The translations under genes were made by a program, and so were the position numbers. This document shows, piece by piece, positions 1 through 6,099 of a stretch of DNA of 7,900 bases. This DNA comes from Alphaproteobacteria bacterium (GTDB lineage Bacteria > Pseudomonadota > Alphaproteobacteria > Sphingomonadales > Sphingomonadaceae). Within the stretch, counting starts at the first letter, position 1; each line of letters opens with the position of its first letter. The stretch spans positions 1 to 7,900 of the forward strand of contig JAHJWA010000350.1 in assembly GCA_018828205.1 (NCBI GenBank), written 5' to 3'. Below the pieces are notes generated by a model. That model was not told where the DNA came from, did not search any database, and was given only the letters and a program-made list of their open reading frames with translations.

Positions 1-227
1 CCGGCGTCGAAGGTAAAACCGTCGCGCTCGAACACATAGGCGCGGCCGCCGGGCTTATCGCGCGACTCGATCACCGTGGTGGCGACCCCGGCGGATTGCA
101 GGCGGATCGCCAGCGCCAGCCCGCCGAAGCCCGAGCCGATCACGCAGGCGGTCTTGCCGGTGGCTGGTGTCTCGATCGCGGCGGTCTCGGTGGACGCAGC
201 GGTGATATGGGGAGGGGTCGCGTTCAT
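1..227 (-). CDS. crtI: Phytoene desaturase CrtI, N-terminal part (runs off the window)
   Basis: This is the first 75 codons of an FAD-dependent carotenoid desaturase, which converts phytoene to lycopene at the membrane. The sequence shows a Rossmann dinucleotide-binding start with GSGFGG at residues 31-36, an acidic residue E54 closing the second beta strand, and the family-typical DKPGGRAYV at 57-65 followed by GFTFDAG. About 25 residues rich in Thr, Ala and Pro precede the FAD-binding strand, longer than in many CrtI proteins. No internal ATG offers an alternative start, and the ATG at 227 has a good AAGGA eight bases upstream, so this start is kept. It lies 5 bp after the stop of crtY, so the two are co-transcribed. 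The C-terminal part is outside the window, so completeness cannot be judged. The family call is firm; exact desaturation steps cannot be told from this fragment. Confidence 0.93.
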   Translation of the reverse strand, partial: MNATPPHITAASTETAAIETPATGKTACVIGSGFGGLALAIRLQSAGVATTVIESRDKPGGRAYVFERDGFTFDA

Positions 228-232
228 CGCTG

Positions 233-1411
233 CTATCCTTGGACGAGAGGCCTGCCTTTGCCAAGCAGGGCGGCAATGGCGCGGGGGATGGGCACGGGCG
301 GCTTGCCCGTGAGCGTGCGCAATTGATCGAGCCGCGTCGAGCGCGCGGCGTAGAAACGCTCGATCAGCGGTTCGGGGAGGCGGTAGAAGCGCTCGAAGAT
401 CTTGAAGCGGCGCTCGGGCTCGGCGGCGTCGAACAGCATTTTGCCCAGCATGCGGTAAAACCGCGTGGCGCGCCAATGGTCCTGCGCACGGCGATCGACG
501 AAGCACGCGAGCTCCTCGCCCGCAAGATGCGCCTGGCTGGCGATCGCGAGCGCGTTGGCGACCGCGATCGGGGTGGTGTAGCTGGTCAGCGGATGGGTGA
601 AGCCGCCGCGCGCGCCCGCCAGCACCACCCCGGGCACAGCCAGCCTGTCGCGATAGGCGGCGAAATCGCCGCCCGTGATCACCGGGAGCACGCCGGTTTC
701 CTCGCCCACGGTCTCGCCGGTCCAGCCATGCGCGGCGCAATAGGCGGCGATCCGTTCGGACAGCAGCGCACGATCGAGCCGAGGCTCGTCGGCGTAATAG
801 GTGTCCTCGACGAAGATGTCCTGCGGCCCCAGCGGTAGCACATAGACGAAGCGGTAGGCGCCCGGTTGTTCGACGGTCGCATCCATGATCACCGGGCGGA
901 CCACACCGTGCGGGCTGTCGCAGCGCAGATGCCGCCCCATGAAGACCTGCCAGCCGCCGGTCAGATGCTCCGAAGGCACCGCATCGCGGCAGTCGATCAC
1001 CTTGCGCGCGGCGAGCTTCTCGCCGGTCTCGAGTTCGACGCCGTGTTCGGACAGGTTCGCAACCCGCGTGCCGGCCATGATCGCCTGCTGCGGCAGCAGT
1101 CGCCGCAGCGTCCGGTCGAAATCGGGGCTGGCGAGCGAGCGGTATTCGCCCGCGAGCTGGCGTTCGTGGGCGGGAAAGCGGACGATGTTGCCCTCGGGCC
1201 ATACGGTCTGCGGGAAGGGCGCCATCAACGCTTCGCCTGCGGGATCGAGATCGCCGGTGAACCAGCTCCAGCGGTGGTTGCCGCCGAAACTGCCCCCAGC
1301 CTCGATCAGCGCGATCCGGCTGTGCGGTTGTGCGCGGTGGATGGCCAGGGCGATCAGCCCGCCGGCCAGTCCGCCGCCCACCACGGCAATATCGAGGGTG
1401 CGCCCGTTCAT
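233..1411 (-). CDS. crtY: Lycopene beta-cyclase CrtY
   Basis: A flavoprotein of 392 residues, the usual length for bacterial CrtY, that closes beta-ionone rings on lycopene to give beta-carotene. The sequence shows an FAD/NAD(P)-binding start VVGGGLAGG with GGGLAG at residues 12-17, E37 at the end of the second strand, and GGNHRWSW at 43-50, a signature of bacterial lycopene cyclases. Further along come a conserved FVEDTYY stretch and ARGGFTHPLTSYTTPIAV near the C-terminal third, both characteristic of the family. The start ATG at 1411 directly precedes the FAD strand; the purine-rich AGGG upstream is a weak, rather distant ribosome site. It is the first gene of an operon with crtI just downstream. 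No glycosyltransferase or hydroxylase gene sits between them. Family and function are considered well supported; whether one or both ends of lycopene are cyclised is not visible. Confidence 0.95.
   Translation of the reverse strand: MNGRTLDIAVVGGGLAGGLIALAIHRAQPHSRIALIEAGGSFGGNHRWSWFTGDLDPAGEALMAPFPQTVWPEGNIVRFPAHERQLAGEYRSLASPDFDRTLRRLLPQQAIMAGTRVANLSEHGVELETGEKLAARKVIDCRDAVPSEHLTGGWQVFMGRHLRCDSPHGVVRPVIMDATVEQPGAYRFVYVLPLGPQDIFVEDTYYADEPRLDRALLSERIAAYCAAHGWTGETVGEETGVLPVITGGDFAAYRDRLAVPGVVLAGARGGFTHPLTSYTTPIAVANALAIASQAHLAGEELACFVDRRAQDHWRATRFYRMLGKMLFDAAEPERRFKIFERFYRLPEPLIERFYAARSTRLDQLRTLTGKPPVPIPRAIAALLGKGRPLVQG
236..240 (-). promoter_or_regulatory. Ribosome binding site of crtI, abutting the crtY stop codon
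   Basis: Read on the minus strand, AAGGA is directly followed by TAG, the crtY stop, then CAGCG and the crtI ATG. The spacing is 8 bases, which is near ideal. Because the site lies in the last crtY codons, ribosomes finishing crtY end on the crtI initiation region, which suggests translational coupling of the two enzymes. Confidence 0.7.
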
Positions 1412-1510
1412 TGCGGTTTTGCCCTAGGCAGCAAAGCGGCTAAGGGCAATCTGCAGGAACGTGTCCGCGAGCGGTCCGTTGTTGGGTCACATCGTAAATC
1501 GAGGAAATTC
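1412..1510. promoter_or_regulatory. Divergent control region between crtY and the mipA-like gene
   Basis: This 99-bp gap must hold the promoters for both divergent genes. I see an inverted repeat, TTGCCCT at 1419-1425 and AGGGCAA at 1443-1449, separated by 17 bases, close to the crtY start. It could be an operator or chance. A GAGGA at 1501-1505 serves as ribosome binding site for the plus-strand gene, 5 bases from its ATG. No clear sigma-70 -35/-10 pair stands out on either strand, and no TGT-N12-ACA motif of the CrtJ/PpsR type is present. Confidence 0.35.
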
Positions 1511-2401
1511 ATGAAAACATTCGCTGCTGGCCTGATGGTCGCTGGAACGATGCTTGTCGCCACCCCGCTCGCCGCGCAGGATGCCGGCGAGCCCGGGGTC
1601 CGCGCCGCCGCGCCCGATCTGCCCGAGCAAACCGTGTTCGACGGCGATTACCTGACCGTCGGGGTCGGGGTCGCCTATGGACCGAGCTACTCGGGTTCGG
1701 ACGATTACACCGCTTTCGTTCTTCCGCTGGTTCAGGGTTCGCTGGGCGGGGTCGACATCAGCCCGCGTGCAGCCGGCATCGCGCTCGATTTCATCCCCGA
1801 TGCCGAGGAAGGTCCGTCTTTCTCCTTCGGGCCGGTGGTCAAGCTCAACCGCGACCGGGTCAAGCTCTCGGCGATCAACGATCCCGTGGTCGAGGCCTAT
1901 GGCGAACTCGACACCGCGATCGAGGTCGGGCCCAGCGCCGGGGTCAGCTTCCCGCAACTGCTCAACCCCTTCGACAGCCTCACTCTTTCGGTCGATGCGG
2001 CCTGGGACGTCGCGGGTGCTCATGACGGCATGTCGGTCAGCCCCTCGATCACCTATTTCACCCCGCTGAGCCGCGGGATCGCCGCCTCGCTGTCGCTGAG
2101 CAGCAAGTATATCGACGACAGCTACGCCGATTACTATTATTCGGTCCCGGCAACCAATCCAGCGCTGCCCGCGGCCGATGTCCTGCCCGCTTTCCAGGCC
2201 GAAGGCGGCTTCGAGAGCGCGGGTGTCAACGCGCTGGTGGCGTTCGACCTCAATGGCGATGTCACCGATGGCGGTCTCGCGCTGGTCGCGCTGGGCGGCT
2301 ATTCGCGCATGCTCGGCGATGCCAAGGATTCTCCCTTCACCAGCATCCGCGGCAAGGCCGATCAGTTCCTCGCCGCGGTGGGGATCGGCTACACCTTCTA
2401 A
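1511..2401 (+). CDS. MipA/OmpV family outer-membrane protein
   Basis: A 296-residue exported protein. Residues 1-22 form a signal peptide (MKTF, a hydrophobic core, then a PLAAQ cleavage region), followed by a short Pro/Ala-rich linker and a beta-barrel. The stretch GVGVAYGPSYSGSDDY is typical of the first strands of the MipA/OmpV family, and the chain ends in GIGYTF with a terminal Phe, the usual recognition signal for outer-membrane barrel assembly. E. coli MipA binds the murein hydrolase MltA and scaffolds it to a transglycosylase; other members act as porin-like proteins, so the role here is open. The open frame extends far upstream, but that part is antisense to crtY; the ATG at 1511 is chosen because it has GAGGA in front and starts a clean signal peptide. 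It is a single-gene unit, divergent from crtY and ended by the terminator at 2427-2454. Confidence 0.88.
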   Translation: MKTFAAGLMVAGTMLVATPLAAQDAGEPGVRAAAPDLPEQTVFDGDYLTVGVGVAYGPSYSGSDDYTAFVLPLVQGSLGGVDISPRAAGIALDFIPDAEEGPSFSFGPVVKLNRDRVKLSAINDPVVEAYGELDTAIEVGPSAGVSFPQLLNPFDSLTLSVDAAWDVAGAHDGMSVSPSITYFTPLSRGIAASLSLSSKYIDDSYADYYYSVPATNPALPAADVLPAFQAEGGFESAGVNALVAFDLNGDVTDGGLALVALGGYSRMLGDAKDSPFTSIRGKADQFLAAVGIGYTF

Positions 2402-2419
2402 CCCGCTATCAGCGGTGCC

Positions 2420-2454
2420 AAAAAACAAGGGCGGCTCGATGAGCCGCCCTTTTT
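2420..2454. terminator. Bidirectional rho-independent terminator between convergent genes
   Basis: An 11-bp perfect stem (2427-2437 with 2441-2451, AAGGGCGGCTC and its complement) closes on a 3-base loop GAT. On the plus strand it runs into TTTTT at 2450-2454, ending the mipA-like transcript. On the minus strand the six A's at 2420-2425 become a T-run after the same hairpin, so it can also end the S9 peptidase transcript, whose stop codon lies 23 bp before the stem on that strand. Confidence 0.88.
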
Positions 2455-2476
2455 GTATTGCACTGTGTTTGCCGGA

Positions 2477-4534
2477 TCAGTCCTCGGCGGAGGAGCCGGT
2501 TCCGACCGTCCCATCGGCCAGCTCGGGCCTGGGATCGGGCATTGGCGCCTTGCGGTCGCCGGTCTTGAGATAGGTGTCGAACCACGTCATCATCCGCAGA
2601 TTGTAGTCGTAGCGCGACGCGGCCTGGCTGTTGCCATGGCCCTCGCCGGGGTAGAGCACGAGGCGCACCGGGGTTTCGGGCTTGCGGGTCTTGATGTTGC
2701 GATAGAGCTCATAGCTCTGCGTCGGGCTCACGCGGGTGTCTTCCTCGCCGTGCATGATCAGGATCGGCGTTTCGGCCTTGTCGACGTGGAAGATCGGGCT
2801 GCGCTCGAGCAGTTCGTCCCATTCTTCCCACGGCCATTTGCGCTCGTGAACCAGATACATCTCGTTGGGGATGTCGGTGGTGCCGAATTTCGAGATGTTG
2901 TTGGCGATGCCGACGAACATCACCGCCGCGGCATATTCGGGCGAATAGAAGGTTGCGCCCCAGGCGCTGGCGAAACCGCCGTAGGAACCCCCGGTGATCC
3001 CGACCCGGTCCGCATCGGCAATGCCTTCGGCCACCAGATGGCGCTTGGCATCGACGATATCGTCGAACTCCTTGCCCGCGTAATCGCCCTGGTGCTGCTT
3101 GGCGAAGGCGACGCCGTATCCGGTCGAGCCGCGGTAATTGGGCAGGAACACCGCATAGCCCTGGCCCGCCGCGACCTGGCCCGGCTTGCTATAGGCGGTC
3201 TGCCAGCCGTTCGATTCATGCGCTTCGGGGCCGCCGTGGACGTTCATGATCAGCGGCGCACCGCCGCGCGGGATGCGGCCGACGGGCTCGATCAGCACGC
3301 CCTCGATCGCCTGGCCGTCGCGCGCGGTGTAGGTCACGGTGCGCTGCTCGCCCATGTCAATCTCGGAGAGCCAGGGATTGTGCGCGGTCCAGCGCTCGAA
3401 GGCGTTGCCCTGCCAGACGAACAGCTCGTTGGGGTGGGCGGGAGAATTGGCCGCGACCGCGACCCGGTTGCCCGCCGCCTCGACCGCGGTGAGGATTAGT
3501 TCCTCGCCATCGTGTTCGGCAACGACGCTGCCGCCGGCATCGTAGATCCGCAGCATCGACTGCGCGCCCTTGTGGATCACTGCGGCAAGCCGCCCGTCAG
3601 GCAACCATTCGGCGTCGACCGCAGCCTCGGGGGCACCCTCGTTGAGCGGGCGAAATTGCGCCGTCGCGACATCGACGAGGTAGAGCGTGGTCGCGGCGGG
3701 ATCGTGCATGTCGACCCCGGCGATGAGCGACAGCTGCGACCCGTCGGGCGAAATCTCGACATCGCCGATCTTGCCCGGGGTCTCGACCACGCTGCTCACC
3801 CGGCCGCTGGCCAGATCGAGGATATGGACCCGCTTGGACGTGTAGCTGTCGTCGACGGTCGGGGTGGGTGCGCTCTCGATGATGGCAAAGCGCGCATCGG
3901 GAGCGATCTTGATGTCGCTGACGAAGCCCGGGACGGTGATCTCGCGCGGCTCTTCGTCGGGGGTCTCGCCGATGGCAACGCGGAACAGACGGTTGAACCG
4001 GGCCTCTTCCTCGTAGACGATGGCGTTGAAACCGGCCTTGCTCTGGCCGTCGCGGGCCTTGTCCGCGGCGGGGTCGGCGACCAGATGCATCGACTGGCCA
4101 TCGGGGCTCCAGGCGTAGCTGCGCACGGCGGCGCCCTCAATCGTGGCGAGCTTTTGCTGTGCGCCGCCATCGACCGGGATCCCCCAGACCGCGCGATCCT
4201 CGTCGCCCTTGGTCCACAGGAAGGTGACCCAGCGACCATCGGGCGAGAAGGCGACGCCGCCAACGTTGACATCGTCGGGGAGGAAATCGCGGATGTTATC
4301 GGGGCCATAGGCGAGTCTGAGCTGCTGGCGCGGGCCGCCGTTCTCCTCGCCCTCGGTGACATCGGGCAGGCTGACGGTGGTGTAGGCGATCCGGTCGCCA
4401 TCGGGCGCGATTGCGATGGCGCCGACGTTCTCGAGCTTGGCGACGTCTTCGGCGGTCATCGGGCGCGCCGAAACCGAGGTGGCGGCGAGCGCGCTCGAGG
4501 CGAGCAACAGTGTGGCGATTGTCCGGCGGGTCAT
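2477..4534 (-). CDS. Exported S9-family serine peptidase (prolyl oligopeptidase/dipeptidyl peptidase-like)
   Basis: A 685-residue alpha/beta-hydrolase peptidase of the S9 family, which cleaves short peptides. A signal peptide spans about residues 1-23 (MTRR, hydrophobic core, SVSA before RPM), so it should act in the periplasm. The first 380 or so residues form a beta-propeller seen as repeated PDG strand motifs (IAIAPDG, VAFSPDG, YAWSPDG, VEISPDG, AEWLPDG). The C-terminal catalytic domain has NVHGGP (H433-P436), NYRGSTGYG, the nucleophile S517 in GGSYGGF, D599 in HGEEDTRV and H633 in GEGHGN, so the full triad is present. The length fits the family. The start at 4534 has GAGAGGA about ten bases upstream. 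The gene is transcribed alone, converging on the mipA-like gene and diverging from the amidohydrolase. Substrate preference (dipeptidyl, acylaminoacyl or proline-specific) cannot be decided from sequence. Confidence 0.93.
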   Translation of the reverse strand: MTRRTIATLLLASSALAATSVSARPMTAEDVAKLENVGAIAIAPDGDRIAYTTVSLPDVTEGEENGGPRQQLRLAYGPDNIRDFLPDDVNVGGVAFSPDGRWVTFLWTKGDEDRAVWGIPVDGGAQQKLATIEGAAVRSYAWSPDGQSMHLVADPAADKARDGQSKAGFNAIVYEEEARFNRLFRVAIGETPDEEPREITVPGFVSDIKIAPDARFAIIESAPTPTVDDSYTSKRVHILDLASGRVSSVVETPGKIGDVEISPDGSQLSLIAGVDMHDPAATTLYLVDVATAQFRPLNEGAPEAAVDAEWLPDGRLAAVIHKGAQSMLRIYDAGGSVVAEHDGEELILTAVEAAGNRVAVAANSPAHPNELFVWQGNAFERWTAHNPWLSEIDMGEQRTVTYTARDGQAIEGVLIEPVGRIPRGGAPLIMNVHGGPEAHESNGWQTAYSKPGQVAAGQGYAVFLPNYRGSTGYGVAFAKQHQGDYAGKEFDDIVDAKRHLVAEGIADADRVGITGGSYGGFASAWGATFYSPEYAAAVMFVGIANNISKFGTTDIPNEMYLVHERKWPWEEWDELLERSPIFHVDKAETPILIMHGEEDTRVSPTQSYELYRNIKTRKPETPVRLVLYPGEGHGNSQAASRYDYNLRMMTWFDTYLKTGDRKAPMPDPRPELADGTVGTGSSAED

Positions 4535-4578
4535 GGGCGGGCGATCCTCTCTCGATCATGGAAAATTGCGGTGTCCGC

Positions 4579-4606
4579 TTCATAGCGAGGCGGGCGGGCA
4601 TGGCAA
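4579..4606 (-). promoter_or_regulatory. Candidate sigma-70 type promoter of the S9 peptidase gene
   Basis: On the minus strand TTGCCA (4601-4606) matches the -35 consensus at five of six bases, and TATGAA (4579-4584) serves as a -10 with 16 bp between them. Transcription would begin near 4571-4573, leaving a leader of roughly 37 bases that includes the GAGAGGA ribosome site. The placement is sensible, but alphaproteobacterial promoters are variable and no experiment backs this. Confidence 0.45.
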
Positions 4607-4653
4607 ACCGGCGCTTGTGCGAAGGAAGCGGGCGAGGCATCACGCGGCGCAAA

Positions 4654-4660
4654 GGGGAGA
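4654..4660 (+). promoter_or_regulatory. Ribosome binding site that bears on the amidohydrolase start
   Basis: GGGGAGA lies just before two consecutive ATG codons at 4664 and 4667. The core GGAG ends 4 bases before the first ATG and 7 before the second. The second spacing is closer to the optimum, so the actual start may be 4667, giving a protein one residue shorter that begins MRYTY. Confidence 0.6.
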
Positions 4661-4663
4661 ATT

Positions 4664-5947
4664 ATGATGCGTTACACCTATCCGCTGGCGCTGGCCGCCG
4701 CACTGCCGATCGCCTTGGCCGCGGCGCCCGTTCTGGCCGATACCACCGTGGTCCATGCCGGCAATGTCATCACCGATGCCGACAGCGAGCCGATGGGCCC
4801 CGCCACGATCACCGTCACCGATGGCCGCATCGTCAGCGTCGAGAGCGGCTGGAACGCCGGCCCCGCGGGCGCCGAAACGGTGCGCCTCGAAGGCATGACC
4901 GTGGTGCCCGGGCTGATCGACCTGCACGTCCACCTGACCGGCGATCCCGGCGGCGATTTCTGGAAGGATGCGGTCGAGCCCGAGGAGTGGGGCGTGGTGG
5001 TCGGTGCCAAGAACGCCGCCAAGACGCTGCGCGCGGGTTTCACCACGGTGCGCGAGGCGGGGAGCGCGCAGCACAGCGGTTTCGCGCTGCGGCGCGGGAC
5101 CGAGCAAGGCATGATCGAAGGGCCGCGGATCGTCGCCGCGGGTCCCTCGCTGGCGATCGTCGGCGGGCATGGCGACGTCTCGGGCTTCCGCCCCGAGGTC
5201 AATGCGGTGCTCGCTTCGGGCTACACCTGCACCGGGCCGGTCGAATGCGCCGAGAAAGTCCGCCGCGCCAGCCAGAACGGCGCCGACATCATTAAGATCA
5301 CCGCCACCGGCGGGGTGCTGAGCCAGCAGGGCCGCGGGCTCGAGGCGCATTTTTCCGATGCCGAGATGACGAGCATCGCCGACACCGCGCATTCGCTCGG
5401 GCTGCAGGTCATGGCGCATGCGCATGGCGCGCGCGGGATCGAGGCGGCGGCGCGCGCGGGCATCGACAGCATCGAGCACGCAACCTATCTCGACGCTGCT
5501 GCGGCCGAGGCGATGAAGGCCAATGGCACCGTGCTGGTCCCGACGCTGATGGCGTTCCAGGGGGTCACCGAGCGGCTGGGGCAGGGCGTCTACACCCCCG
5601 TGGTCGAGGACAAGATCCGCGCGGTCGCCGAAACCGCCAAGGTGTTCATGGGCAAGTCCTATCGCTGGGGCGTCCCGATCGCCTTCGGGACCGATGCCGG
5701 CGTGTTCGACCATGGCCGCAACGCCGAGGAATTCGCGCTGATGGTGGCGCAGGGCATGTCGCACCGCGAGGCCTTCGCCAGCGCCACCACCGTTGCGGCG
5801 CAGGTGCTGCAGATGGAGGGCGAGATCGGGCGCCTCGCGCCGGGCTATTCCGCCGACATGATCGCGGTGGCCGGCAATCCGCTCGAGGATGTCACCGTGC
5901 TCGAGACTGTCGACTGGGTGATGGTGCGCGGGCGGATCGCCGAGTAG
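4664..5947 (+). CDS. Exported metal-dependent amidohydrolase (Xaa-Pro dipeptidase/imidazolonepropionase-like)
   Basis: A 427-residue amidohydrolase-superfamily enzyme with an N-terminal signal peptide (about residues 1-25, ending VLA before DTT), so periplasmic. A small beta-sandwich segment precedes the TIM barrel, whose metal-site residues are all visible: H88 and H90 in GLIDLHVHL, K211 in IIKI (the likely carboxylated bridging lysine), H252/H254 in MAHAHG, H272 in IEHATY and D344 in GTDAG. C189 and C195 could form a disulfide, in keeping with export. The C-terminus returns to the sandwich (LAPGYSADMIAV). Characterised relatives in this group hydrolyse Xaa-Pro or Xaa-Lys/Arg-type dipeptides, and the same sequence group is often labelled imidazolonepropionase-like; a role in histidine breakdown is unlikely because that enzyme is cytosolic and no hut genes are near. 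It diverges from the S9 peptidase and precedes the DUF885 gene on the same strand. Substrate is unknown. Confidence 0.9.
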   Translation: MMRYTYPLALAAALPIALAAAPVLADTTVVHAGNVITDADSEPMGPATITVTDGRIVSVESGWNAGPAGAETVRLEGMTVVPGLIDLHVHLTGDPGGDFWKDAVEPEEWGVVVGAKNAAKTLRAGFTTVREAGSAQHSGFALRRGTEQGMIEGPRIVAAGPSLAIVGGHGDVSGFRPEVNAVLASGYTCTGPVECAEKVRRASQNGADIIKITATGGVLSQQGRGLEAHFSDAEMTSIADTAHSLGLQVMAHAHGARGIEAAARAGIDSIEHATYLDAAAAEAMKANGTVLVPTLMAFQGVTERLGQGVYTPVVEDKIRAVAETAKVFMGKSYRWGVPIAFGTDAGVFDHGRNAEEFALMVAQGMSHREAFASATTVAAQVLQMEGEIGRLAPGYSADMIAVAGNPLEDVTVLETVDWVMVRGRIAE

Positions 5948-5998
5948 CCTTCGCAGAATTGGCACGGCCGCCGGTCGATCGACATCGCATCAAGGGTT

Positions 5999-6080
5999 TC
6001 GTCATCGCGAGACTTGCGCCAGCAAGGCGCGGCAATCCATGGATCGCCGCGTCGCCCGAATGGGCTCCTCGCGATGACGA
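5999..6080. repeat. 82-bp REP-like palindromic element with cloverleaf folding potential
   Basis: The ends are a perfect 13-bp inverted repeat: TCGTCATCGCGAG at 5999-6011 and its complement at 6068-6080. Inside are three further dyads: CTTGC/GCAAG (6013-6017 with 6022-6026), a 24-base palindrome at 6028-6051 with a single mismatched pair (6034 with 6045), and GCCC/GGGC (6054-6057 with 6062-6065). Together they allow a four-arm cloverleaf in single-stranded DNA or RNA. The outer GTCATCGCGAG and inner GGCAATCCATGGAT resemble, from memory, dispersed intergenic repeats common in proteobacterial genomes. No second copy is in this window. It fills the middle of the 153-bp gap between the amidohydrolase and the DUF885 gene; the rest of that gap shows no clear promoter or T-tract terminator. 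Confidence 0.8.
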
Positions 6081-6099
6081 GCTGAGAGAGGAATCACCA

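Noticed and set aside
1481..1500. Possible -10-like CGTAAAT before the mipA-like gene
   Set aside because: It lies too near the ATG to leave room for the ribosome binding site in the transcript, and no matching -35 is placed well.
866..1510. Upstream extension of the mipA-like reading frame
   Set aside because: This part overlaps crtY antisense and lacks protein-like features; the ATG at 1511 has a good ribosome site and begins a proper signal peptide.
2453..4585. Two long plus-strand open frames (2453-3499 and 3512-4585) opposite the S9 peptidase
   Set aside because: They are antisense to a gene with a complete catalytic triad and propeller repeats, and show no fold-like pattern or known motif of their own.
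4640..5965. 441-codon open frame on the minus strand opposite the amidohydrolase, longer than the gene itself
   Set aside because: It is a GC-rich antisense shadow. The plus-strand frame has a signal peptide, a ribosome site and every metal-site motif, while this one has no recognisable motif and a composition rich in Arg, Gly, His and Asp.
5999..6080. Reading the palindromic element as a tRNA or as a rho-independent terminator
   Set aside because: The arms do not have tRNA loop signatures or a CCA-type acceptor layout, and no T-tract follows either side of the outer stem.
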